From assembly GCF_036014215.1 (NCBI RefSeq), contig NZ_CP107921.1:911001-975000 (forward strand): a DNA stretch of 64,000 nt, given 5' to 3'. Made by a program: the position numbers and the translations under genes. The notes beneath the pieces are model-generated. The model saw only the letters and a program-made list of their open reading frames with translations. It was not told the origin of the DNA and searched no databases. Shown here piece after piece: positions 52,864 to 61,781 of the stretch. The stretch comes from Streptomyces sp. NBC_00440. GTDB taxonomy: Bacteria > Actinomycetota > Actinomycetes > Streptomycetales > Streptomycetaceae. Each line of letters starts with the position of its first letter. Positions within the stretch are counted from its first letter, which is position 1.

Positions 52864-53457
52864 TCAGACGGCGCGGTTGCGGCGCCTGGCCAGCTCGTCG
52901 GCCGGGTTGTGGCCGATGAGGGTCTCACCGGTGTCGACCCGCTCGCCGTGCAGCTGTGAGAGGGCGCTCTCCACATCCCGCCACACGACCCCGACGGCGA
53001 TCCCGAAGATCCCCTGGCCGCCCTGCAGCAGACCGACCACCTCGTCGGGCGAGGTGCACTCGTACACCGTCGCGCCGTCGCTCATCAGCGTCATACGGTC
53101 GAGGTCGCCGGCCCCGCGGTCTCTGAGGTGGTGGACCGCCGTCCGGATGTTCTGGAGGGCCACACCGGTGTCCAGGAACCGCTTCACGATCTTGAGGACG
53201 ACCACGTCGCGGAAGCTGTAGAGACGCTGGGTGCCGGACCCCTGGGCGGGCCGCACACTCGGCTCGACCAGTCCCGTACGCGCCCAGTAGTCGAGCTGCC
53301 GGTAGGTGATCCCGGCCGCCGCGCAGGCGGTCGGTCCCCGGTAGCCGACGGTGTCGGTCGTCGTTTCGGCCGCTGAGCCGTGAAGCGGATACGGCACTCC
53401 GTCCCCCGGACCCAGTCCGGGGAAATCCCCTGCCATATCTTCGCCGGTGCTTCTCAC
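52864..53457 (-). CDS. MerR family transcriptional regulator
   Basis: A 197-residue MerR regulator. The helix-turn-helix YRQLDYWARTGLVEPSVRPA (in part, about 48-70) and the FLDTGVALQNIRTAVHHLRD coiled helix are seen; the C-terminal effector region is short. GTG 53457 has GGAGG 6 nt upstream (ACGGAGGTCGGC), giving a clear start. This gene belongs to a conserved group with bfn, ftsR and garA. A good promoter TTGACG-N17-TACCGT precedes it at 53488-53516, and a perfect inverted repeat lies just upstream of that. Confidence 0.92.
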   Translation of the reverse strand: MRSTGEDMAGDFPGLGPGDGVPYPLHGSAAETTTDTVGYRGPTACAAAGITYRQLDYWARTGLVEPSVRPAQGSGTQRLYSFRDVVVLKIVKRFLDTGVALQNIRTAVHHLRDRGAGDLDRMTLMSDGATVYECTSPDEVVGLLQGGQGIFGIAVGVVWRDVESALSQLHGERVDTGETLIGHNPADELARRRNRAV

Positions 53458-53487
53458 GCCGACCTCCGTCCTTGAACTGCCCACTCG

Positions 53488-53543
53488 ACGGTAGGCAGTC
53501 ACTTGAGGTGCGTCAACGATCGCCACACTCGGCACGCCGAGTG
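53488..53543 (-). promoter_or_regulatory. merR promoter with upstream palindrome
   Basis: On the minus strand TTGACG (53511-53516), 17 bp, TACCGT (53488-53493) form a near-consensus housekeeping promoter. Ten bases upstream is the perfect inverted repeat CACTCGGC-ac-GCCGAGTG (53526-53543), a possible operator or the end of the bfn transcript. Confidence 0.7.
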
Positions 53544-53622
53544 ATAATCACCCTAAGAGTGGTTTCGCGTGCCCCTCTTCGGGGAAAGGCTTGCCGGATG
53601 CGCTGACGACCCGAGCGGAGCG

Positions 53623-54096
53623 TCACTGGCTGTTGGTCCCGAAGTCCTCCGGAGAAATCTGGTCGAGGAACTCGCGGAACTTCTCCACCTCGTCCTCCTG
53701 CTCGTCAGGAATGGCGATTCCCGCATCGTCGAGCACCCCGTCGCTGCCGTAGATCGGCGTCCCGGTGCGCAGGGCGAGCGCTATGGCGTCGGAGGGCCTC
53801 GCACTCACCTCGACCCCGCTCGCGAAGACCAGCTCCGCGAAGAAGACCCCGTCGCGCAGGTCGGTGATGCGCACTTCCGTGAGCTCCTGGCCGACCGCTT
53901 CGAGGACATCCTTGAAGAGGTCATGGGTCAGCGGCCTTGCTGGAGCCATGCCCTGCTGAGCGAAGGCGATCGCAGTCGCCTCACCAGGGCCGATCCAGAT
54001 AGGGAGATACCGGTCGCCTCCCACTTCACGCAGGAGCACGATCGGCTGGTTGGAGGGCATTTCCACCCGGACACCCACAACGTCGAGCTCGTTCAC
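53623..54096 (-). CDS. Bifunctional nuclease (BFN/DUF151) family protein
   Basis: A 157-residue DUF151 protein with the stretch LPIWIGPGEATAIAFAQQG and SARPSDAIALALR, the family hallmark. Related plant proteins were reported to have RNase and DNase activity; the bacterial role is unclear. GTG 54096 starts NELDVVGVRVEMP. It lies between two MerR genes in the conserved order. The C-terminus is acidic. Confidence 0.92.
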   Translation of the reverse strand: MNELDVVGVRVEMPSNQPIVLLREVGGDRYLPIWIGPGEATAIAFAQQGMAPARPLTHDLFKDVLEAVGQELTEVRITDLRDGVFFAELVFASGVEVSARPSDAIALALRTGTPIYGSDGVLDDAGIAIPDEQEDEVEKFREFLDQISPEDFGTNSQ

Positions 54097-54149
54097 ACAG
54101 CAACCCTAGGACGTGCCCGGCAGGTTTGGGTAGTCGGGCACCCCCATGA

Positions 54150-54893
54150 TCAGTGCAACCGGACCCTGAGAGAGGTCTGCACGAGCGCCGCGTGAAGCCG
54201 CACGGTCAGTGCTGCCAGGTCCTTCGTGGTGGTCTCCGCATCCGCTCTGGTCTGCGGATTGCGGTTCAGCCGAAGGGGGGCGACGACCTGCTCGATCAGC
54301 CCGGACTCACGGTCGGCGGCCGCTTTCATGGCGCGCAGATGCCGCGGTTCCAGACCGAATCGGCCCAGATCCGCGACAAGCCCGGCCACATTCACGGCCT
54401 CCGCGTCGTATCCGCCCTCCGGGAGCGGCGACAGCAGACCGTACGACTCCCACTCGGCGAGGTCGTCCGCGCTGATCCCGGCGGCGGCGAGGAGCTCGTC
54501 CCGGCCCACCCGGGACGCCGTGGGTTCACCCGCGCCGCCGCCCGGAGCTCCGTCCTCGGGCTCGCGGACGGCACCGGGCGCGGGGAGCTGGATCTGCTCG
54601 CCCCGGCCCAGTGCGTCGAGATGGTCCCGGATGACCTTCAGCGGCAGATAGTGGTCACGCTGCATCCGCAGGACCTGAGCCAGCCGCTCGACGTCCGCGG
54701 TACCGAACTTCCGGTACCCGGACGAGGTGCGCTGCGGCTCGACCAGCCCCTCGGCCTCCAGAAAACGGATCTTGGAGATCGTGACTTCGGGAAATTCCTC
54801 CCGAAGCAGATTCAGGACCGTGCCGATACTGACCAGCCGGTCGTCCCCGGTGGCGGTGCCGTCGCCGGCACCGCCCGTCGATGATTGCAGCAT
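54150..54893 (-). CDS. ftsR: MerR-family regulator FtsR-like
   Basis: A 247-residue protein with an N-terminal MerR helix-turn-helix (SIGTVLNLLREEFPEVTISKIRFLE in part, GLVEPQRTSSGYRKF) and a second helical domain (AAGISADDLAEWESYGLL). It matches the FtsR group next to garA; the Corynebacterium homologue activates ftsZ. ATG 54893 has AGGGA 6 nt upstream; GTG 54914 would overlap the garA stop by 4 bp and is an alternative. Sits between bfn and the FHA gene. Confidence 0.9.
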   Translation of the reverse strand: MLQSSTGGAGDGTATGDDRLVSIGTVLNLLREEFPEVTISKIRFLEAEGLVEPQRTSSGYRKFGTADVERLAQVLRMQRDHYLPLKVIRDHLDALGRGEQIQLPAPGAVREPEDGAPGGGAGEPTASRVGRDELLAAAGISADDLAEWESYGLLSPLPEGGYDAEAVNVAGLVADLGRFGLEPRHLRAMKAAADRESGLIEQVVAPLRLNRNPQTRADAETTTKDLAALTVRLHAALVQTSLRVRLH

Positions 54894-54910
54894 GGGCCTT
54901 CCCTGACGGG

Positions 54911-55735
54911 TCACACGCCCCGCTGGCTCGCGTAGAAGACCAGCCGGTACTTCCCGATCTGCACCTCGTCACCGTTGGAGAGCACGACGGCGTCGATGCG
55001 CTCACGGTTGACGTACGTGCCGTTCAGGCTGCCGACGTCCGAGACGGTGAATCCGCCGTCGGCGCCCCTGCGGAACTCCACATGCCGCCTCGACACCGTG
55101 ACGTCGTCGAGGAAGATGTCACTCTGCGGATGCCGGCCGGCCGTGGTCAGATCGCCGTCCAGCAGGAAGCGACTGCCCGAGTTCGGACCGCGGCGGACCA
55201 CGAGCAGCGCCGAGCCGAGGGGCAGGGCGTCGACGGCCGCCTGGGCCTCCGGAGAGAGCGACGGCGAAGCGGTCTGACCTGTCACCTCCGCCTCGTACGC
55301 CTCCAGCCCGGAGATGGAGATCGTCGAAGTGGTCTCCGAGGGCCGCTCGGGCACCCCGGCGCGCAACGGCGCTCCGCAGTTGGAGCAGAACCGACTGTCC
55401 TCGGCATTGTGGTGGCCGCACCTCGTGCAAACCGGCATGGACGCATCCTCCTGCCGCGACTGCCCTGCGTGGGCGTTGGTTGCGTACGGATCGGAGGGCA
55501 ACCCTCGACTCGTACTTGAGGTTGATGCTTCACCAAAACCTATGCGGCCCTGACCCGCAGGGTCAACAGACGACGCACCCTGATCACCCGAAATGTCGCG
55601 ACCGGACCGACCCACCTCGTCCCGGAACAGCGGGCGGTCGCCACCCTGGTCCTCGCCCTCCATGTGGCGTGGGGCGCGGTGCCGTGCGCTGTCCTCACGT
55701 GCACTCTTGCCGAACAACTTCCCAAACAACTTCAC
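54911..55735 (-). CDS. garA: FHA-domain regulator GarA/OdhI-like with zinc ribbon, two possible starts
   Basis: Up to 274 residues. From the C-terminus: FHA domain (about 165-270, AGRHPQSDIFLDD, TVSRRHVEF, SLNGTYVN), the ETTS phosphorylation motif (134-137) typical of GarA and OdhI, and a CTRC..CSNC zinc ribbon (C103, C106, C117, C120). GarA controls 2-oxoglutarate metabolism under PknB/PknG phosphorylation. GTG 55735 has AAGGGG 8 nt upstream; ATG 55438 also has a perfect AGGAGG 8 nt upstream and would give a 175-residue form lacking the 99-residue low-complexity head. Both may be used. The stop is 17 bp from the ftsR start. Confidence 0.92.
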   Translation of the reverse strand: MKLFGKLFGKSAREDSARHRAPRHMEGEDQGGDRPLFRDEVGRSGRDISGDQGASSVDPAGQGRIGFGEASTSSTSRGLPSDPYATNAHAGQSRQEDASMPVCTRCGHHNAEDSRFCSNCGAPLRAGVPERPSETTSTISISGLEAYEAEVTGQTASPSLSPEAQAAVDALPLGSALLVVRRGPNSGSRFLLDGDLTTAGRHPQSDIFLDDVTVSRRHVEFRRGADGGFTVSDVGSLNGTYVNRERIDAVVLSNGDEVQIGKYRLVFYASQRGV

Positions 55736-55925
55736 GGGCGATTCCCCTTGACCGAAACAGACCCGCCCGTGGGGCAGGACGAACTCTCGATGAACACACC
55801 TGCCGAACCGGACATCCTTACAACGTCCGTACCCCCCAGACAGTTTCCACCACGCACCCCGCTATCGGTGCGCCGACCCCCCGCAACCTCATGGCCTTGT
55901 CCCGCGGCTCTCACGCGCCCCCGCC

Positions 55926-56849
55926 TCACTGCCCGGAAGACCGAGCGTAGTCAGGCCGCTTCGCTGGTCGCAAGGCGTCCACAACGATCTTCTGTTCAGG
56001 CGTCACAGTGGCTGTGGCCTGCTCCTTCTCCAGAGTCTGCACCACTCCGCCCGGAATATTCAGCGCGGGCTCCAAGTCGGCCGGTTTCCCGATGACCTTG
56101 AAGGTGTACGGCGCACTGATCTTCTCCTTGTCCACCTGGATCCCGCCGCCCGCGTCGGAGAAGTAGGTGTCCCCCACGACCCGGACACCGTTGACCTGGA
56201 TCGCCTCGGCACCGGCCGCCCGCAATTCCTGGACCGTGTCGAGAAGCATGTCCGCCTCGACCGTCTTGTGCGGGTCGTTGACGAGCAGGGTGATGCCGGG
56301 GCCCTGGGCGGCCACCGTGCCGGCCAGGATGCCGAGCTGACGTGCTTTCTCGTCCGTCTGCTTGCGGGCCTCCTCGGCCTGGTCCGAGCTGCTCTCCAAC
56401 TGGCTGCGCTGGCTCTGCAGACGCTGCTTCTCGTCGTCCAGGCGCTGGGTGCGGTTGTCGAGCTCGTCGAGGATCCGCACCAGGTCCTCCTGGCGTGCGC
56501 CGCGCAGCGGGCTGTTGTCGCTGTTGGAGCGGACCTGGATGGCAAGTCCCAGACCCAGTACGAACAGCAGCAGGGCGACGACGAGTTGCGCCCTGGTGAC
56601 CCGGGGTGGCCAGAGGGCGGCGATCAGCCGCTGCCGTCCGGCCTGCCTCGGCTGCGCCGCGGGCGTCGCCCCCGTGGCGTCTCCCTGCGGTGTCTGTGCG
56701 GGCTTCTCCGCGGGCAGCGCGCCGGGGAAGCGCCCGGACCTGCCGCCGGGATCGCGCGGTGGCTCCTGCGGGCTCCGCGGGTCACCCGGATCCCGCGGGT
56801 CGGGCGGATTCTCGTCGTTGCTCATCGGCTCGTCACCCATCGGCCTCAC
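55926..56849 (-). CDS. DUF881 family membrane-anchored protein 2
   Basis: A 307-residue protein with a Pro/Arg-rich N-terminus (about 1-75), one membrane segment (LVVALLLFVLGLGLAIQV, about 88-105), a coiled-coil (about 120-175, QRLDDEKQRLQSQRSQLE in part) and the extracytoplasmic DUF881 domain. DUF881 proteins flank sbp near division genes in actinobacteria and may act in cell envelope or division, but function is unknown. GTG 56849 overlaps the sbp stop by 4 bp; ATG 56825 is an alternative. Confidence 0.9.
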   Translation of the reverse strand: MRPMGDEPMSNDENPPDPRDPGDPRSPQEPPRDPGGRSGRFPGALPAEKPAQTPQGDATGATPAAQPRQAGRQRLIAALWPPRVTRAQLVVALLLFVLGLGLAIQVRSNSDNSPLRGARQEDLVRILDELDNRTQRLDDEKQRLQSQRSQLESSSDQAEEARKQTDEKARQLGILAGTVAAQGPGITLLVNDPHKTVEADMLLDTVQELRAAGAEAIQVNGVRVVGDTYFSDAGGGIQVDKEKISAPYTFKVIGKPADLEPALNIPGGVVQTLEKEQATATVTPEQKIVVDALRPAKRPDYARSSGQ

Positions 56850-57178
56850 GCCCGGAACACATGCCGGCGAATGGCCGCGGCGTTCGAGAAGATACGGATG
56901 CCGAAGACGACGACCACGCCGGTGGACAACTGCGCGCCGACGCCCAGCTTGTCGCCGAGGAAGACGATCAGCGCGGCCACCACGACGTTGGACAGGAAGG
57001 ACACGACGAAGACCTTGTCCACGAAGATTCCGTCGAGCATGGCCCGCAGACCGCCGAAGACCGCGTCGAGGGCGGCCACGACGGCAATGGGGAGGTACGG
57101 CTCGACCATCGCCGGCACTTCGGGCCGGACCAACAGTCCGACCACGACTCCCACGACGAGGCCCAGTACGGCGATCAC
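56846..57178 (-). CDS. sbp: Small basic protein, DUF1290 family
   Basis: A 110-residue membrane protein with three hydrophobic segments: VLGLVVGVVVGLLV, LPIAVVAALDAVFGG and NVVVAALIVFLGDKLGVG, and an Arg-containing C-terminus. It matches sbp, found near ftsZ in Bacillus and in this DUF881-sbp-DUF881 arrangement in actinobacteria. GTG 57178 overlaps the previous stop by 4 bp; its own stop overlaps the next start likewise, so the three genes are translationally coupled. Confidence 0.92.
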   Translation of the reverse strand: MIAVLGLVVGVVVGLLVRPEVPAMVEPYLPIAVVAALDAVFGGLRAMLDGIFVDKVFVVSFLSNVVVAALIVFLGDKLGVGAQLSTGVVVVFGIRIFSNAAAIRRHVFRA

Positions 57179-58098
57179 GATGTGCCCTTCCCTGTGTCGG
57201 CCGCGCCTTGGTCGGTGCCGGCGGCCTTCGGCTTTGCTGTACGTACGATCAGGCTCGCGGCCGCAGGAAGGCGCACGTCGGCCTGGTCGGAACTGCTGGT
57301 GCGGATGCCATAGCTGTCCTTCAGGACCTTCAGGTACTGTCCGCCGACGCTGTCATCGAATTCGCTGAGCAACTGCTTCCCGTCCCCCACCGCCAGCACC
57401 GTGTACGGCGGTACCAGCGGCCTGTTGTCGACCAGTATGGCGTCACCCGCGGCGCGGATCGCCGACAGAGCGGTCAGGCGCTGGCCGTTGATGGCGATCG
57501 CCTCGGCGCCCGACTGCCACAGCGCGTTGACGAACTGCTGCATGTCCCGGTCCCGTACCCGCCCCGTGTCGGAGAACCCGGGGCTCTCGCGCGGCCCCCC
57601 GCCGTCGCTCTGGGAACTGTCCTTGGCGTCGTCGATGACCAGCTTCACTCCGGGCCCGTGCACCGCTGTCGCTCCGGACAGCAGCGCCACCGGACCGCCC
57701 TGGTCGCCCCCGTGCTTCTGGAGTGCCTTGCGCTGCTGCTCACCCACCGAGTCGCGCAGCCCGTCGACCTTCTTCTGCTCCGCATCTGCGGACGAAGTCT
57801 CCGAGTCGATACGGTCGATGAGCTCCTGGCGCTCCTTCGCGACCACCGGCGCAGTCACTCTGGCCTGCGCGGCGCCCACGGTGACCACGACCGCGGCGAG
57901 CACAAGACCCGCGGCGAGACCGAGCTTGGCCCGCAGTGAACGCGGCATCCCCACACTGCCCTCGGCCCGCCGCCGGGCGGTGGCCTCGGCGTAGCCGTCG
58001 TCGAGGCTGTGGTCCATCACGTTGTTGAGCAGCGACATCGACGCATCGGGGCGCGGCGGCGGGGAGGCTGCGCTCCGAACGGGGGGCTGCTTCGGCAT
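57175..58098 (-). CDS. DUF881 family membrane-anchored protein 1
   Basis: A 307-residue protein. A short cytoplasmic tail, one membrane segment (LGLAAGLVLAAVVVTVGAAQA, in part), a coiled coil (about 85-125) and the DUF881 domain with GPGVKLVIDDAKD and GAEAIAINGQRL. It is similar to the DUF881 gene two positions downstream, indicating duplication. ATG 58098 was chosen; ATG 58107 is in frame. It is the first gene of the three-gene operon; a strong terminator separates it from the gene upstream. Confidence 0.9.
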   Translation of the reverse strand: MPKQPPVRSAASPPPRPDASMSLLNNVMDHSLDDGYAEATARRRAEGSVGMPRSLRAKLGLAAGLVLAAVVVTVGAAQARVTAPVVAKERQELIDRIDSETSSADAEQKKVDGLRDSVGEQQRKALQKHGGDQGGPVALLSGATAVHGPGVKLVIDDAKDSSQSDGGGPRESPGFSDTGRVRDRDMQQFVNALWQSGAEAIAINGQRLTALSAIRAAGDAILVDNRPLVPPYTVLAVGDGKQLLSEFDDSVGGQYLKVLKDSYGIRTSSSDQADVRLPAAASLIVRTAKPKAAGTDQGAADTGKGTS

Positions 58099-58145
58099 GC
58101 CGCACATCGTCGCACGTCGCAGCCACAGGCTCCCAATGGCCCCAT

Positions 58146-58187
58146 CGGTGTACCGGACGGCCCGGGGTCAGGCCGTCCGGTACACCG
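58146..58187 (-). terminator. Terminator of the GDP-mannose pyrophosphorylase-like gene
   Basis: CGGTGTACCGGACGGCC (58146-58162) and its exact complement (58171-58187) form a 17-bp stem with an 8-nt loop, starting 9 bp after the stop at 58196. Confidence 0.85.
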
Positions 58188-58195
58188 CTACGACC

Positions 58196-60691
58196 TCACT
58201 GACCTGCGCCGTCCACGATCGACGACCACTCGTCGAGCAGCACCTGCGCGGACGCGTCGTCCGGCCCTTCCGCCCACAGATGAGTGACGGCTTCGGCCGG
58301 GGCCGGCAGCACCATCACCCAGCGGCCGTCGGGTTCGACGACCCGCACCCCGTCCGTGGTGTCCACGGACCGGTCGGCGGCCGCCTCCACCACCCGGCGC
58401 ATGACCAGACCCTTGACGGCCCAGGGCGTCGCCAGGTCACGGCGGAGCACATGGGCACGCGGAATCCGGGCGTCGATCTGACTGAGCGTCAACTGCGTAC
58501 GCGAGACCAGGCCGATGAGCCGGACGAAGGCCGCGGTGCCGTCGAAGACGCTGGTGGACTCGGGGATGATGAATCCACCGCGTCCGTCGCCGCCGAAGAT
58601 GGTGGAGTCCTCGCGGCCCACCCGGGTCAGGTCGTCGGGCGAAGTGGTCGTCCACTCCACCTGCGTCCCGTGGTAGGCGGCGACCTGTTCGGCGATCCTC
58701 GTGGTCGTGACCGGCAGCGCGACGCGTCCGCTGCGTCGCTCGGCCGCGATCAGATCCAGCATCACCAGCAGAGCGCGGTCGTCCTCGATGATCCGTCCAC
58801 GCTCGTCCACGAGGGAGAGCCGCTCGCCCACCGGGTCGAACCGCACTCCGAACGCCGCCCGCGCCGAGGCCACGATCTCACCGAGCCTGACCAGCCCGGC
58901 GCGACGGGTGTCGGCGGTCTCCGTCGGGCGTGACTCGTCCAGTCCCGGGTTGATGACAAGAGCGTCGACACCGAGCCGTCCGAGGAGGCTGGGCAGGACG
59001 AGACCGGCACTGCCGTTGGACGCGTCGACCACGACCTTGAGCCCGGCGTCCGCGATCCCCGTCGTGTCCACGTTGCGGAGCAGGGAACCGGTGTACGAGT
59101 CGAAGACGCTCGCCGGGAAGTGCAGGTCCCCGATCTCACCGGGGAAGGCGCGGCGGTACTCCTGGCGTGCGTACACCCGGTCCAGCTTGCGCTGCCTGCC
59201 CTGGGAGAGATCCGCCCCGCGCTCGTCGAAGAACATGATGTCGACCGAGTCGGGCACACCGGGCGAGGTCCGGATCATGATGCCGCCCGCACTGCCGCGG
59301 GCGGTCTGCTGCCGGGCCACCGGCAGCGGCACGTTCTCCAGGTCCCGTACGTCGATGGCGCTGGCCTGAAGGGCGGAGATCACCGCCCGTTTGAGGGCAC
59401 GCGCACCACGCGAGTGGTCACGCGCGGTGGTGACGGTGGAGCCCTTCTTGAGCGTGGTGGCGTACGCGCCGGCCAACCGTACGGCCAGCTCCGGGGTGAT
59501 TTCGACATTCAGGATTCCGGAGACTCCGCGAGCACCGAAAAGATGTGCCTGGCCCCGGGATTCCCAGATCACCGAGGTGTTGACGAACGCACCCGCCTCG
59601 ATGGTCTTGAACGGATACACCCGAACATTGCCCTGGATGATGGATTCCTCACCGACGAGGCACTCATCCCCGATGACGGCGCCGTCCTCAATGCGGGCGG
59701 CCCGCATGATGTCGGTGTTCTTCCCGATCACGCAGCCGCGCAGGTTGGACTGCTGGCCGATGTACACGTTGTCGTGGATGACAGCCTTGTGCAGGAAAGC
59801 ACCGGTCTTGACGACCACGTTGGAACCGACGACGGTGTGCTCCCGTATTTCCACGCCCTCTTCCACCTTGGCGTAGTCGCCGACGTAGAGCGGACCTCGG
59901 AGTACGGCGTCGGGATGCACCTCGGCACCTTCGGACACCCAGACACCGGGAGAGATCTCGAACCCGTCGATGTCCACTTCGACTTTGCCTTCGAGGACGT
60001 CGGCCTGGGCCTTTACATAGCTCTCGTGAGTGCCCACGTCCTCCCAGTAGCCTTCGGCGATATAGCCGTAGACCCGCTTCCCCTCCTTCATGAGCTGGGG
60101 GAAGACATCACCGGACCAGTCGACCGACACGTCTGCCTCGACGTAGTCGAAGACCTCGGGTTCCATCACATAGATGCCCGTGTTCACGGTGTCCGAGAAA
60201 ACCTGGCCCCAGGTCGGCTTCTCCAGGAAGCGCTCGACCTTTCCTTCTTCGTCCACGATGGTGATGCCGAACTCCAACGGATTCGGCACACGGGTCAGGC
60301 ACACAGTGACAAGTGCGCCCTTCTCCTTATGAAAATTAATCAGATCCGTCAGGTCGAAGTCGGTGAGCGCATCCCCGGAGATCACCAGAAAGGTGTCGTC
60401 CTTGAGGGCCTCTTCCGCATTCTTTACGCTTCCTGCGGTGCCGAGCGGCTTCTCCTCGTTGGCGTATGTGAGCTCCATACCGAGCTCTTCACCGTCGCCG
60501 AAGTAATTCTTGACGAGGGACGCGAGGAACTGCACGGTGACGACGGTTTCACTGAGCCCGTGCCGCTTCAACAGCCGCAGCACATGTTCCATGATCGGTC
60601 GGTTGACCACCGGCAGGAGCGGCTTGGGCATACTTGAGGTCATAGGGCGAAGACGTGTGCCTTCGCCACCAGCCATCACGACGGCCTTCAT
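58196..60691 (-). CDS. Mannose-1-phosphate guanylyltransferase fused to degenerate phosphomannomutase
   Basis: An 831-residue fusion. Residues about 1-230 are a nucleotidyltransferase ([38 protein letters not shown]) and 240-370 a left-handed beta-helix of hexapeptide repeats; residues about 380-831 resemble a phosphohexomutase. In the mutase half the usual phosphoserine loop (TASHNP) is missing (TARGSAGG instead) and the DGDGDR metal loop reads DPVGER, so mutase activity is doubtful. The guanylyltransferase half looks intact. GDP-mannose supplies cell-wall mannan, glycoproteins and lipids. The start ATG 60691 has GGAGG (GGGAGG on the minus strand) nearby. Confidence 0.93.
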   Translation of the reverse strand: MKAVVMAGGEGTRLRPMTSSMPKPLLPVVNRPIMEHVLRLLKRHGLSETVVTVQFLASLVKNYFGDGEELGMELTYANEEKPLGTAGSVKNAEEALKDDTFLVISGDALTDFDLTDLINFHKEKGALVTVCLTRVPNPLEFGITIVDEEGKVERFLEKPTWGQVFSDTVNTGIYVMEPEVFDYVEADVSVDWSGDVFPQLMKEGKRVYGYIAEGYWEDVGTHESYVKAQADVLEGKVEVDIDGFEISPGVWVSEGAEVHPDAVLRGPLYVGDYAKVEEGVEIREHTVVGSNVVVKTGAFLHKAVIHDNVYIGQQSNLRGCVIGKNTDIMRAARIEDGAVIGDECLVGEESIIQGNVRVYPFKTIEAGAFVNTSVIWESRGQAHLFGARGVSGILNVEITPELAVRLAGAYATTLKKGSTVTTARDHSRGARALKRAVISALQASAIDVRDLENVPLPVARQQTARGSAGGIMIRTSPGVPDSVDIMFFDERGADLSQGRQRKLDRVYARQEYRRAFPGEIGDLHFPASVFDSYTGSLLRNVDTTGIADAGLKVVVDASNGSAGLVLPSLLGRLGVDALVINPGLDESRPTETADTRRAGLVRLGEIVASARAAFGVRFDPVGERLSLVDERGRIIEDDRALLVMLDLIAAERRSGRVALPVTTTRIAEQVAAYHGTQVEWTTTSPDDLTRVGREDSTIFGGDGRGGFIIPESTSVFDGTAAFVRLIGLVSRTQLTLSQIDARIPRAHVLRRDLATPWAVKGLVMRRVVEAAADRSVDTTDGVRVVEPDGRWVMVLPAPAEAVTHLWAEGPDDASAQVLLDEWSSIVDGAGQ

Positions 60692-60804
60692 GTCGGAAGC
60701 GCCCTCCTTGAGATGTCGACAGTCCAGCCGACTTCACCCGTCCGGTGAGGACACTCGGGCGTCATACGCAATCCGGCCACGCTGCGCGGTGCGCATCGAC
60801 GAGT

Positions 60805-61413
60805 TCAATCGGCTGCTACATCCGCCTTCACAAGCCGGCGGACTTGTACCACATACAGGATTCCTGCCCACCAGTAGAGCGTTGTACCCCACCCTGCGAA
60901 CGCCCATCCGAGAATCGACGCCAGGGTGCTCAGCCAGCCGCTACCGTCGCTGAGCAGGAGCAACGGGAACGCGTACATCAAGTTGAAGGTAGCTGCCTTG
61001 CCCAGAAAGTTCACCTGGGGCGGCGGATAGCCGTGCTTGCGCAGGATTCCGACCATGACCAGAAGCATCAGCTCACGGGCCAATAGTGCCGCGGTCAACC
61101 AAATCGGCAGGATCTCCCGCCAGGTCAGACCAACCAGGGTGGAGAGAATGAAGAGACGGTCCGCGGCAGGGTCGAGCAGCCGTCCCAGGTTGCTGATCTG
61201 GTTCCAGCGGCGGGCCAGCTTGCCGTCGAGATAGTCGCTCACACCGCTGAGCATGAGCACCAGCAATGCCCAGCCATCACTCTTGGGCCCGCCGAACTCA
61301 GGACGGAGAATCAGCCACAGGAAAATGGGCACACCGACGAGGCGGGCCATGCTGAGGATGTTGGGGATGGTGAGTACCCGGTCGGTCTGAACACGGGTCT
61401 CCTGGACCTCCAC
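60805..61413 (-). CDS. CDP-alcohol phosphatidyltransferase (phosphatidylglycerol-phosphate synthase-like)
   Basis: A 202-residue membrane enzyme with the CDP-alcohol motif D-G-K-x-A-R-x8-G-x3-D-x3-D, seen as DGKLARRW...LGRLLDPAADR. The rest has about six hydrophobic segments. It joins a CDP-diacylglycerol to an alcohol; the position before an rrn operon and after the mannose gene fits pgsA-like or phosphatidylinositol-phosphate synthesis, which cannot be told apart here. GTG 61413 has AGGAGG 7 nt upstream. It is upstream of the mannose enzyme by 113 bp on the same strand. Confidence 0.93.
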   Translation of the reverse strand: MEVQETRVQTDRVLTIPNILSMARLVGVPIFLWLILRPEFGGPKSDGWALLVLMLSGVSDYLDGKLARRWNQISNLGRLLDPAADRLFILSTLVGLTWREILPIWLTAALLARELMLLVMVGILRKHGYPPPQVNFLGKAATFNLMYAFPLLLLSDGSGWLSTLASILGWAFAGWGTTLYWWAGILYVVQVRRLVKADVAAD

Positions 61414-61530
61414 CCGGGGGCCTCCTGTGAGGAACGTACGAACGATGCTCCCTGACCTTACCCTCAGCGGCGACCTGCCAAGTCACAGGGGTCAGCAGCC
61501 TGATGCCGGCCTGGGAGTGAACTGCACGTG

Positions 61531-61578
61531 GACGCAAAAATGCCTCAACCCCGGACCATGGCGGTCCGGGGTTGAGGC
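61531..61578 (-). terminator. rRNA operon terminator
   Basis: GCCTCAACCCCGGACC (61542-61557) pairs perfectly with its complement (61563-61578), 16 bp and a 5-nt loop; on the minus strand the stem is followed by ATTTTTGCG. A classical Rho-independent terminator directly after 5S rRNA. Confidence 0.93.
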
Positions 61579-61586
61579 TAAAAATT

Positions 61587-61705
61587 GTTCGGCGGCGTCC
61601 TACTCTCCCACAGGGTCCCCCCTGCAGTACCATCGGCGCTGAAAGGCTTAGCTTCCGGGTTCGGAATGTAACCGGGCGTTTCCCTAACGCAATGACCACC
61701 GAAAC
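61587..61705 (-). rRNA. rrf: 5S ribosomal RNA
   Basis: Minus-strand sequence begins GTTTCGGTGGTCATTGCG and contains GGGAAACGCCCGGTTACATT, CCCGGAAGCTAAGCC and CAGGGGGGACCCTGTGGGAG, the well-known actinobacterial 5S. Ends are set by pairing of the terminal stem (GTTTCGGTGG with CCGCCGAAC). The length is 119 nt. Confidence 0.95.
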
Positions 61706-61781
61706 ACTATGAAATTAACCAACACCGGATACAACACGGTCGTTCGTTATTTCAGAACTAACACAGTGGACGCGAGCAACT

